In this document: positions 1 through 8,706 of the stretch, piece after piece
Layout of the letters: each line of letters starts with the position of its first letter
Numbering within the stretch: the first letter of the stretch is position 1
Assembly: GCA_001953115.1 (NCBI GenBank)
Contig: LSSL01004507.1
Location: 1-11,885 of the forward strand
From: Smittium mucronatum
Lineage: Eukaryota; Kickxellomycota; Harpellomycetes; Harpellales; Legeriomycetaceae
Reading direction: 5' to 3'
Length of the DNA stretch: 11,885 nucleotides
Program-made: the position numbers and the translations under genes
The notes under the pieces: generated by a model
Databases searched by the model: none
Seen by the model: only the letters and a program-made list of their open reading frames with translations
What the model was told of the DNA's origin: nothing

Positions 1-1308
1 AATGAGTCTATATATTTTTTTAAAATGCTTTAAAATGAAAAAATATTCTTCGAGGATATTGGGATTTGAATTATAAATTTTAAAAATCGTCATAATTTAG
101 AGTAAATAAAAATACCAAGTGAAATTTTGGCAAAAAAAATTGATATGATATCACTATTTATTGAAAATTTGGGCTGTGAAATATTTAATTTTTGTAAATA
201 TATTTATCTTAGATTTAAAATGCGGATGGATCATGATCTTTTTATCGAACTTCTCCAACAAATAGTATAGTTTTTTCTGAATACAAATACTCACAAGGAA
301 GAAAAATAAATAATAAAATAATAAAAATAATGTCTTACAGTAAATAATATGACTCAAATAAATTAAAATCTTAGGTTTTATGCAAAAATTTAACCTCTAT
401 ATCTCTATAAACACTAAAAATAAAAGCGATATAAAATGGAGCTAAAACTAATTGGATTTATAGAAAATTTTCCATGCCTTGATTTGAAAATCATTTCTTT
501 TAATTGTTAATGAAAAATTAAAAAAAAAACACATAGAGCCATAGACCTTTATATTTTTTGCTATCTACCTGCCAATTTTTCCCGGAGTTCAAATATTCAT
601 ACAAAGAAGGAGTTTCAAAAAATACTTTTAAATTCCCAAATTTTACATAAATTATAAAAACCACGGATAAAGTTTGATATACTATATTTAATCGAAATAA
701 AAAAAGAAAATTATTCTTGAGACAGTATAAAGCTTGAAATAAAAAAGGATGCCTTTAAAAAATGAAAACCTAAAAATCAAAATTTTTAGTTAAACGGGAC
801 AATGGATGAGATTCTTTATTTATTAATGCAGAATTCACGAAATAAAACGATTTTAACTATTGATTCTCATCTTTTGAAAATAAAAACTTATATTTTTGAA
901 GATGGATTTATTGTATTGAAATAATTATAAAAATAATTATGCAATATTATAATCGATTGTTATATTTTCTTTTGAGGTCTACATATTCAGTTGTTTAGAT
1001 TCCCTAAAAATAAAAGAATTAAGTTTGATCTTTACATCAACGATGAAATAATAAACTAGGTAGCAGAAAAAACCATCGATATGCTTTAAATTTGGATGCA
1101 TATCCTTTGGTAGAAAGTGAATTGTATAAAAATATTGAGAAACTTAAATTTTCAAATTATTTTTCTAAGGAATTTATTTTTACAGCCCCAGATAATACTA
1201 TTACAAATCATAATAAATAGATATAATGATAAATTTCTTAAAATAAAATATTGGCGATTATTTAAATTTCATAATTTTTTTAAGGGGTTTGGAGGAGAAT
1301 CTAATTAA
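1..1308 (+). pseudogene. Decayed protein-coding relic, family not recognised
   Basis: Reading from position 1 in steps of three, my hand count over positions 1-1056 gives G/C in about 29%, 18% and 19% of first, second and third codon positions. This is the coding-type order, and a simple chi-square is about 13.6 with 2 degrees of freedom. Protein-like islands in this frame are 106-267, 514-654, 661-717 and 802-921. From about 1047 to 1217 the sense-like frame moves to the next phase (a 57-codon open stretch including D-A-Y-P-L-V-E-S-E-L-Y), then returns to the first phase at about 1222 and ends at TAA 1306-1308 (last residues G-F-G-G-E-S-N). In-frame stops include TAA 31, TGA 67, TAA 103, TAG 268, TAA 508, TGA 511, TAA 655, TGA 718, TGA 763, TAG 787 and TAA 922. 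It could be one gene entering from outside the window or two fused relics; an ATG at 436 is in frame. No domain is recognised. A multi-exon eukaryotic gene is a less likely alternative. Confidence 0.42.
1291..1297 (+). promoter_or_regulatory. Shine-Dalgarno-like GGAGGAG before an overlapping ATG
   Basis: GGAGGAG lies ten bases before the ATG at 1308-1310. That ATG shares its A with the stop codon of the upstream relic frame (TAATG). A purine-rich 7-mer with five G is rare at this base composition, and a strong SD plus stop/start overlap is the usual form of translational coupling in bacterial operons. The same bases also encode the G-G-E near the C-terminus of the upstream relic, so coding use alone could explain them. 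Confidence 0.4.
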
Positions 1309-1361
1309 TGAAATATCTATAAAAAAAAAAGTTGAAATTTTCAGCCGTAAAAATTAATTAA
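1308..1361 (+). pseudogene. Broken start of a second coupled frame
   Basis: ATG 1308 reads M-K-Y-L and then hits TAA at 1320. Past that stop the same frame runs through a ten-A tract (1321-1330) and continues K-K-K-L-K-F-S-A-V-K-I-N to a TAA at 1359-1361. The stop sits immediately before the homopolymer, a frequent site of slippage and decay in AT-rich genomes. Position and spacing after the SD-like motif suggest it was once the beginning of a downstream gene. After 1361 no continuation is visible, and the product cannot be named. Confidence 0.22.
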
Positions 1362-1577
1362 TTTTTTAATTTTATCTCGTTTTATTAATATAATTTATTT
1401 ATTATCTGGATATTGAAATATCCTAGTGGTACATTTGTATCTGCCTGCACTTTAATTTAGCGCTAATTTTTATTGTTTAAATTGTTTTTTAAAAAAATGA
1501 ATCAGATTATACCTACATTCTTTACTTATTAATTTTTATAATCAGAATTTTTTTTTGATTATTGATATTTATCAGCG

Positions 1578-1593
1578 ATTTTGCTAGCAAAAT
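1578..1593. repeat. Perfect 16-bp palindrome ATTTTGCTAGCAAAAT
   Basis: The sequence equals its own reverse complement over 16 bases, with a GCTAGC core and four-base T/A flanks. As a hairpin it would have a six-pair stem with a four-base loop. A nine-T run lies at 1611-1619, too far away for a standard intrinsic terminator. A dimeric regulator site is possible, but no intact gene stands next to it. Chance is less likely than for all-AT palindromes because of the G/C core. Confidence 0.7.
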
Positions 1594-1967
1594 ATTAGAG
1601 ATTTTTGGATTTTTTTTTTAGAAATGAAAATTTTCTATGCGTAGTAAAATTATTAAATACTTAAAGCTATTTTATAGAAAACCCCTTATGAAAAAATAAA
1701 ATACTGTTTATTGTATTATAAATTTTATTTCTTGATTATCATTTTTCTGAAAAATAGAAATTTCAAGCTACAAGTGTTTTCATATCTTCGTTTCGAGTCT
1801 AATTTTGATGGGAAAAATTTATTTCTTTAAACAGGTTATCTAATTTTGTGCGTTTCTAATTAATGCAATTCTTGTCTATAATTAACTCAAAAAAATTAAT
1901 ATTACTAAAATAAGGTAAAATAATATATGTTCTGCAGAAAAATATGAAATGCCTGATAGAGTGAGTA

Positions 1968-1993
1968 TAAAAAATCTAAAAAATCTAAAAAAT
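1968..1993. repeat. Short tandem repeat, 9-bp unit TAAAAAATC, nearly 3 copies
   Basis: Two exact copies (1968-1976 and 1977-1985) are followed by a partial third that keeps TAAAAAAT. This is simple-sequence expansion typical of slippage in AT-rich DNA; no function is implied. Confidence 0.85.
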
Positions 1994-2836
1994 TTTTCAA
2001 TTTTTCTGAATTTATTACATAGATTCTAAAATTATGAATTAACAAAGAGTCATATTGTTGCCGATATAAACGCTATCCCAATTAAATTGTATTATTAAAG
2101 ACTTTTTAAGGGTTTCAAAGCTCAAATACTTGAATAAAATATGAAATTTTAAATTTTTAACAATTAGAATAAATTAAAGGATTAGATTATAAGCTGATAT
2201 CTTCTAGATATATAATTTTTCAATTTATTTGTGTTTATTATTTATAAATTTTTACATATATTATTGATATTTAAACCTATAATATTAGGAAAACATGGCA
2301 TATAAGCTTATTTTGATTTTTTATACGTATTATTTCAAGTTCAAATATCAAAAAATGCAGGATTAAAGTTTCAATAAAATCAGCCTAAATATTTTCTACA
2401 TTTTTATAACTGCCATTAAAAAATAAATTTTTATAAATTTATTAAAAAATTGTAAAATTAAAAATTAGTTTAGTCAAAGCACTCACTAAAAAATTTGGAA
2501 TTATTCAAAAAAGCCAAACCTTCTTCCACTTGAGTCTCGAAAACAATCCGCTTTAACTTGATAAAATATTTATAAACTTATTTTGTATTTTAACTAAATA
2601 TTTTAAACATTTATAGAGTTATTAAAAATATATAATAATTTATTAAGTATTAAATGAATCTAGTTTCAAAATCTACTTGGTAAAATAATAGTTAAGATAA
2701 TTATCATCGTATTTGAAAATAATTAATAAATCTCTTTTTTTATCATGGAATTCATTCATTATGAAAGTTCTATATTAGGTATATATGAGTGAATAGGGTA
2801 TGACTTATAAAAATTCAACCCTTAGAAAATTTCATA

Positions 2837-2986
2837 ATGATTAAAAAAATTTCTATGAATGGGGGCGTTGACCTAAAAGAAATTATCTTTGATACGGTTT
2901 TAGAATTATTTATGCTTCCAAAAAATTTGATTTCTAACTATTCTCTGCAGCTATCCATTATGCAGCATTTTCCCTTTTATTCATAA
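2837..2986 (+). other. 49-codon ATG-started open frame in a locally G/C-richer patch, uncertain
   Basis: ATG 2837 to TAA 2984 gives 49 codons, with a second in-frame ATG at 2855 followed by N-G-G-V-D-L-K-E-I-I-F-D. G/C is about 29%, well above the surroundings, with 17, 10 and 16 of 49 at codon positions 1, 2 and 3. The first position is high but the third is equally high, so the coding rhythm is ambiguous. There is no ribosome binding site before either ATG. It could be a small gene, a relic fragment or chance. The residues match no family I know. Confidence 0.18.
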
Positions 2987-3620
2987 ACCAATGTTTCCAA
3001 TTTTGTAATTTCCGCAAATCTTTATTATTTTAAGCCTCCAAATTTTGAATTTTTAAATTATTTATCACTTTCCTTTTTTAATTATATTCGTTTTTTTTCC
3101 TGATAAATATTAACATACCTGGGCCGATTTCCATTATTTATTTATTTTCTCCAATAAAGCCCAAGAGCTTTTCCATTTATAATTTTAAACTGTTGATAAA
3201 TTTTTTTTTAATTTTCCTGGATTATTATTTTCCTGTCACATTTTTCGTTATATATTTATTAATTTAAATTTATCCTACATTTTTTAGAGAATCATATAAA
3301 AATAAATATAGGGTTTTTTTTCTATATCAACTATTGTAATATTTTTTTTCTTTAATAAGCTCAATTAAATGATCAAAATGTATTTTTTCTTCATTTTAAA
3401 TAAATTTAATTTGTAATAACCTAGAGCTGAATTTTTTTTTGTAAATTTAAAAAAATAATAAATTTTTTATTCCTGAATATTTTTTTATGTATAATATTTG
3501 AATAATAATTTAAATATTTAGCAGATTTTCATATTTTTTTTTATAATTGTAGTGATAATTATTTATTTTTCTATTATGGATTTTCTTTACACCTATCTTT
3601 CTATTTTTTCAATTTCTCGA
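2960..3620. other. T- and C-skewed block without a supported gene
   Basis: On the + strand T clearly outnumbers A (nearly two to one between 3001 and 3240) and C outnumbers G, unlike flanking DNA. The complementary strand is therefore purine-rich, as sense strands of AT-rich bacterial genes often are. Minus-strand reading gives K/W/G-containing pieces broken by many TAA stops. On the plus strand a T-rich hydrophobic open stretch runs 3082-3264. G/C by codon position is flat (29, 40 and 34 over 2941-3420), so neither strand is supported as coding. It may be a heavily eroded minus-strand gene or a purely mutational skew domain. Confidence 0.45.
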
Positions 3621-4371
3621 AATAAAGATAAATAAATTAAATTAAAGATAACAATTTTAAAAAAATGGATGTTTAAAAATTTTATTTATACTTTTTTGGA
3701 TTTTTTTGGGCATCGAATTAAGTAATATAATACAAGATTTAATATACTTATCAATAAAATATCATTAAAAAATTAATATGGGAGCAAGAAACTCTGTTTT
3801 TTATCTCTCATGAAGAGTATTGATTGTAATTCAATCATTGAAAAAAGTTTGAGCCAATTGTAATTTCTTATTTTTTACACTTGATAAAAAATAATATCGT
3901 CAAACGAGATAACCTACGTTATAACATTTTTATAAAAATAGGTATAACAAAATTTTTTATCTAATTACTAATAAGCAGTGGCGTCATTCAGGGTTATATT
4001 TGGATGATTTATTGAAAATATTTTCATACGAAAAAAGCATTTCAGTAATAACGACCATTGAAACAAATTTTATTATTATAAAAATATTTTTGGATCATAC
4101 TGTATAAAAACAAATTCAATAATTGTTAAAAAAAAATTAGGAAAATCTTAAATATTCTATTTAAACGAAAAATATCCTATTTATTTTTTTCAGAATATTT
4201 TAGGGACTTTTATTTTACTGGACTCAAAATTATCCCACCAATTTTTTTAAATAGTATATTAAATTATTATTTGTGATGCCAGGATGGAAAAAATTCTACA
4301 CAACTCATTATTATCATCAATTTTAAGATTTTTGAGGTTAATTTTTTATTTATTTTAAAAAAATTTATCGA

Positions 4372-4394
4372 ATATTAAATATATTATTTAATAT
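4372..4394. repeat. AT-only inverted repeat, 9-bp arms
   Basis: ATATTAAAT at 4372-4380 is repeated inverted as ATTTAATAT at 4386-4394 around a five-base spacer. All arm bases are A or T, so chance formation is easy here. Confidence 0.6.
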
Positions 4395-4585
4395 ATATTG
4401 GGTGTTTTTTTAATTCATATTTGAATTTTTTTTAGCTTGGATGTGAAAATGTGTAATATGGGCATAAAAAAAACTTTTTAAGAAAAATATTACATCATAT
4501 TACATATCGCGATAAAAGTTATAATAGTGATTTCAAGGAAAATAGGTTCAGAATTATGGTGATAATAAAATAAAAATTCTCTAGT

Positions 4586-4595
4586 TAGGGCCCTA
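4586..4595. repeat. G/C-core palindrome TAGGGCCCTA
   Basis: This perfect 10-bp palindrome contains GGGCCC, six consecutive G/C bases in DNA that is about 85% A/T. It is too short for a hairpin; a protein site or chance survival are the options. Confidence 0.6.
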
Positions 4596-5357
4596 TATTT
4601 ATTGAATTGTCATAAAAATTGTACTATTAGAAATTTATTTGATTCTTTTAACACACCAAAAGAAAGATAAATACTTATGATACAAAACACTGAATAAGTT
4701 TTTAAAATTAAATTGTACATTATTTTATTATTATTACCCCAGAAAATATCCAAGTTCTATTAAACTTTATAAAAATATATTTGAAACAAGAATAGCAAAT
4801 TTGGGCTAAATTAGACCTAAAATATTCTCTGAATAAGAATTTTTGCCGCATTAAAAATTATATATAGGTTTTTAACGGATTTAAAATCCCAAAATTTTAC
4901 TAATTTCTTACAAATGGCTTTTCTAGTAGAATAAATGAAACGGTGACACTTTTAAATTAAATAATTTACCTCCAATACTTGCCAAGTTTAATTGCTATAT
5001 ATCTTTTTAATAAGATTAATTAACGACTCTTTGGTCAAAGAGAACTTAGTATCTTACCCATCTTCATTAATCTGGCCTAGCAAAAAAATAATGATTAAAA
5101 TATCATATCTTAGCCTTAAAATTAGAGAAATTCAGTTTTTAACTACTTTTTATAATTTATTTTGTATTTTATTATATTTATAATTGATTTTAATTTAATT
5201 ATTTTTTTACGAACAATACCAATTAATTCTCACCCATTGAAATGGTCCAAATAATATAAAAATAAGTACAATTTTTTAAGTTAAACTAATATTATAATAA
5301 ATTAATACTTTTTTCTTAATTATAAACTTTTATAAATAATATTTAAAAATCAAAAAT

Positions 5358-5377
5358 ATTTATATATATATATAAAT
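5358..5377. repeat. 20-bp perfect TA palindrome
   Basis: ATTTATATATATATATAAAT is its own reverse complement and contains a (TA)n core. This is probably microsatellite expansion; such tracts melt and extrude easily. Confidence 0.8.
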
Positions 5378-5524
5378 CACAGAAAAAATAATTAGCTATT
5401 TCAGGGATAGGTGGTAGGATAAAAAATTTTTTCTTTTTATGTAGATGTATCTTAATTAAAAATTGGTTTTTTTGGATAATGATAATATATCGAATTTAAT
5501 ATTTAAAATTTATTAAATTATAGA

Positions 5525-5545
5525 ATAATTAAATTTTTTAATTAT
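5525..5545. repeat. AT-only inverted repeat, 9-bp arms, 3-base spacer
   Basis: ATAATTAAA (5525-5533) and TTTAATTAT (5537-5545) are perfect inverted copies around TTT. There is no adjacent gene to end or regulate, and chance is plausible at this composition. Confidence 0.55.
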
Positions 5546-6714
5546 ATGAATTGGATTTTCTTTTGACCATCTTTAAAAATTTAGAGATACTTTCATTTAA
5601 TTATCGAAATTATTTAATATTAATAAAAAAATTATTTTAAAAAATAAACTTTCCGATTAAATTCCAAAAGAATAAAATATACCATACCATAGAGAAAAAA
5701 ATTTAGCATATTTTTTGTTAAATAATATATTAAGACTAATCAGGATTTTATTTTATTTATTTTATAGGATTATTAATTTATAATAAAATATGAGAAATAT
5801 AATAAAAAAATTCTATTATTTATATAAAAAAAAAATCTCTTAGATTATATAATAATCTGATAAAATTCTGTAAATAAAAATTAGCTCAAAATCCCAAAAA
5901 TAACATAATTTTTATTTATCTATAAATTCCAATAAATATAAATTCGAAAATTGCTGCATTATTTTTAAAAGAGGCTATTTAAAAATTTAAATGAGTTTTA
6001 AAAACTTTATGATATCATTAAATAAAACATGAAAAGAGCTCATAAAATATTTTCCGTTATTTGGAGAAGCTTTTCAACCATGATTTCTCAGAATAATATA
6101 TTTTAAACGACTTTATCACGTTTATATTTAATTTCATGATCTTTTTAATTACCTATCTGGTTCTAATACATAATATAAAAAAACAATTTGTGATTAAGGT
6201 TATAATAATATTCTCATAATTATAATTAGTTATTTAAATTAAACAGAATAAAAAATTTCGTATATTTTATATGAAAAACCTCTTTAAAGCCAATTTTTTT
6301 CTAGATTATAATATTATGCTTTAGTGTTATATAAATAAAGAAATTACCGAGAAATTTCTTTAAAAAATTTATCTATATAATAAAAACTCTTTTAAACCTA
6401 TTTTAGGTCTAATTTTAATGAGTTTTATTTTTATACTAATATATTAATAAAATTCGATATTTTTATAGTAATAGTTGATAAAAAATCCCTGAAAACTTGC
6501 AGGATGTTTATTATTTAATATTTTATTTGATAAAAAATATATCTATTTGAATTAAAAATCCTATAGAATTTAATTTAAAAATAGTATTAAAAATTATGAA
6601 ATTAAAATTTGATTGTTAAAATCTTTTAATTTTGTGCCTAGAAATAAATACTTACCAATTTTTTATACTTTAAACTTCTTGATGAATAATTAGGTACATA
6701 ATTTTTTTTAAAAC

Positions 6715-6940
6715 TTATTAAAAAGCAGTTAAAAGCAACAGCATAAAAAAAATAAGAGATAAAATTTCAAATAAAGAATATCTTTTAAAAAAAATAGATA
6801 ATTATACCAATAAAGATTAAAATAAAAAAAAAATTGAAATATTTAGCCCAAAAGCAAAAAAAAAAAGCAAATAAATATTTTTTATAAATCCCAATTTTAG
6901 AAAAAAATCAATAAAAACACTGAGAAGTACTCATTATATT
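6715..6940. other. A-rich strand-skewed block
   Basis: A outnumbers T by about two to one or more on the + strand, the opposite of the 2960-3620 block. Stops (TAA) are frequent, so no standard gene is present. A-rich sense strands are common in AT-rich genomes, so this may be the ghost of a plus-strand gene, but simple A-tract drift explains it equally well. Confidence 0.45.
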
Positions 6941-7311
6941 ATTTAAATCTATTAAAAATTATATATTTATTTTTTAATATCAGGTTTTAGTAATAATAAA
7001 TATACAAAATGGGTATATAAAGAATTAGAAAGCATTTTTTTGAATAGATACGATGTAAAAGCTTTTTTTTGAAAAAAAACAACTTAAAATGGATCTTTTG
7101 GTGCGAATTTAAACAAACTCTCCACTAATCAAATATTTTAAACTCGAAATATGTAATAAAGGGAATATAAAGAAATGAATTTATCTGAATTTTACCATAT
7201 TTAAAGTATAATTTTTATAAATTAATAAATTAAATATATCAAAAAAAATATCCAAAGAAAATTTTAATATTTTAAAATTTTTTCTTTTATTCTGGAAAAT
7301 ATTAAAAATTT
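6941..7311. other. Gene-free spacer
   Basis: No supported gene or RNA. The only structure is a T8-G-A8 mirror-type inverted repeat at 7063-7079. Confidence 0.6.
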
Positions 7312-7449
7312 ATTTGAAATTTCGATTTTTTTCATAAAAATAAATACATTTAAAATTGAAATTGAAAATTTAATAAAAAAATTTGAAATTTCGATTTTTT
7401 TCATAAAAATAAATACATTTAAAATTGAAATTGAAAATTTAATAAAAAA
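7312..7449. repeat. Exact tandem duplication, two 69-bp units
   Basis: Unit 1 (7312-7380) and unit 2 (7381-7449) appear identical base for base by eye, and identity breaks at both outer edges (7311 against 7380, and 7450 against 7381). Perfect identity in otherwise drifting DNA means a recent event. The unit is 23 triplets long. One frame (codons starting at 7313) stays open through both copies, within an open stretch 7268-7453 ending at TAA 7454, but there is no ATG start and the residues are only F/I/K/N/E/L-rich. In a short-read assembly such a duplication could also be an assembly artefact. Confidence 0.92.
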
Positions 7450-8688
7450 TTTTTAAATAAGAATTATTTTATTTTATCATATATTAATAAAATTTAGTTA
7501 ATATGTGCGGAAATTTTGGAACTTTTGCACATAATTTTGAGACTTAATATAATTTAATCAAAGTTCATTTTTGTAAAAAATTATAAGAACAACCGTATTT
7601 TTTAGCCGTTTATTTAATTAAGTGGTATATTTCAACCTAAATAACCTTGGATTGGGTGATTTCTTTTTTAAAATAATGAATATTTTTCGAATCTAATTTT
7701 ATATCTGCCCCAAATTTAATTCTAAATTTCCTAACTTTTCTTATTTAAATGCCATAATATAGATCTGTTTCAAAATCTGTTTTTTGTATTTTGCCGTAAT
7801 CCTTAAGAAGGTGTAATTATTTTTTGGTTATCGTGATTATAAACGGCCATTACTAATATGTTTTTTTACTAAATAACCATCTAAATAATTAATTACAGAT
7901 AAAAGAAAAATTTCCATTTCATGATAGCCCAAGAAAAACATATTAATTTTTTTTAAAAAAATTAATTTTATATTTTAGAATTTTAGTAAATTAATAATTA
8001 AGTATTTAAATCTTTTGAAGGTTTTATAAAGAGCCAATATAATGCATAATATTAAATATAACAATAGAATTCTGACTCTTATTAAACACCAATATGGGTA
8101 ATATAATAAATTTAATTTGAATTAAAATGATTAATATCAAGTAAAAATTTTATGATTAAATAGTCATTTGATATAAAATGATATTATTTAATTATATCAC
8201 GTTAAAATATATATTAGATAAAAGATATCTTATTTTCAGTATATGGGAGATTTTTTGATGATAAAAACACCTTAACTATGACTGATTTTCATTAAATTAC
8301 TAATATTTATTAAAAATACATAAAAAACACCTAATAATGGAGAAATTTTTAATAAAAATAATTTTCGTTTCAATTTTTGCTCAATTTTTCGTTATATTAA
8401 ACCAAAAAACTATAGCTTAACAAATTTTCAATGAAGATATTTGAAAAAAGAATACTTTTTTGTTCGTATATTCTCACATATAACAAAAAAAATATCAATA
8501 CGATTCAATTAAATATGATTAGATCAGAAATATCTTCTATGTTCTTTTAAAAAGCAAAATTAATATTTTTTGGCTAAAATTAAATTTATAAATAACAGTT
8601 TTATTGATGCATAATACTTGATCGTGTATTTTTTGATAATATATCACCTTCATTTGATATCTAAAATTCATATATTTTACAATAATGC
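7450..8688. other. Gene-free AT-rich stretch
   Basis: No supported gene or RNA. It contains the long AT palindrome at 7942-7966. Scattered slightly G/C-richer words occur (about 7700-7850) without a coding frame. Confidence 0.6.
7942..7966. repeat. 25-base AT palindrome, 12-bp arms around one T
   Basis: ATTAATTTTTTT and AAAAAAATTAAT flank a single T. This is the longest-armed palindrome seen here, but it is all A/T, so a T-run next to an A-run with flanking TTAAT could arise by chance. It could form a cruciform. Confidence 0.75.
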
Positions 8689-8706
8689 GTTCCCAAAAAT
8701 GGGAAC
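8689..8706. other. G/C-rich hairpin GTTCCC-AAAAAT-GGGAAC
   Basis: Six perfect pairs (four G-C) enclose a six-base A-rich loop. In surroundings of about 15% G/C this is the most G/C-rich stem noticed. No T-run follows (next bases ACTATCAC), so it does not fit a plus-strand intrinsic terminator. On the complementary strand the bases after the stem are GCATTATTG, also not a T-run. It could be a small-RNA element, a binding site or a leftover of a lost gene. Confidence 0.6.

Larger units (their letters stand above)
1362..2836. other. Gene-free AT-rich stretch with small palindromes
   Basis: No supported gene. In the continuing first-phase frame there are short sense-like pieces, for example 1741-1827, but G/C by codon position over 1321-1920 is nearly flat (about 44, 39 and 38), so coding is not shown. 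The stretch contains the 16-bp palindrome at 1578-1593, a 10-bp palindrome TTCTGCAGAA at 1930-1939, and the 9-bp tandem repeat at 1968-1993. Everything else looks like unstructured AT-rich DNA. Confidence 0.6.
3621..5187. other. Gene-free AT-rich stretch
   Basis: No supported gene. An open frame at 3925-4104 (60 codons, no ATG start) has even G/C across codon positions (14, 13 and 13) and is what chance would give. The 63-codon TTG-started frame at 4992-5183 has G/C highest at positions 2 and 3 (11, 15 and 15), contrary to coding. The minus strand at about 4900-5000 shows a short hydrophobic piece (L-K-V-S-P-F-H) between stops, too short to name. It also holds two inverted repeats, listed separately. 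Confidence 0.6.
5188..6714. other. Gene-free, very AT-rich stretch
   Basis: No supported gene under the standard code. On the + strand in first phase there is no TGA from 5188 to 5790, so a code with TAA and TAG read as glutamine would give about 201 codons. However, G/C at the three positions from the ATG at 5242 is 25, 25 and 27, with no rhythm, and TAA/TAG occur about as often as expected by chance. The segment is about 14% G/C. It holds AT palindromes at 5358-5377 and 5525-5545 and a short inverted repeat CCATT/AATGG at 5234-5245. Confidence 0.6.

Noticed and set aside
154..357. 67-codon minus-strand frame starting at TTG with a hydrophobic N-terminal half
   Set aside because: It lies in codon register with the plus-strand relic, and over the shared part its G/C falls mainly on its third codon position, opposite to coding. 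Length is within chance for this composition.
1117..1308. 63-codon plus-strand frame starting at GTG
   Set aside because: The first part is out of phase with the better sense frame at 1047-1217. Only its end (about 1222-1305) belongs to the relic frame, so it is not a separate gene.
3082..3264. Hydrophobic 61-codon plus-strand stretch resembling a membrane protein
   Set aside because: T-rich DNA automatically gives F/L/I-rich, stop-poor translations; no codon rhythm supports it.
3925..4104. 60-codon open stretch with protein-looking residues
   Set aside because: No ATG start, flat G/C across codon positions, and a neighbouring frame looks equally sense-like.
4900..5000. Minus-strand K-V-S-P-F-H piece loosely like a motif of proton-pumping NADH dehydrogenase subunit N
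   Set aside because: Only a handful of residues match, with stops on both sides and no further matching segments.
4992..5183. 63-codon plus-strand frame starting at TTG
   Set aside because: G/C by codon position is about 11, 15 and 15 of 63, lowest at position 1; no ribosome binding site and no recognised motif.
6599..6921. K/Q-rich translation if TAA/TAG are read as glutamine
   Set aside because: A-tract DNA yields such residues under that code by default, and the TGA-free length is within chance.
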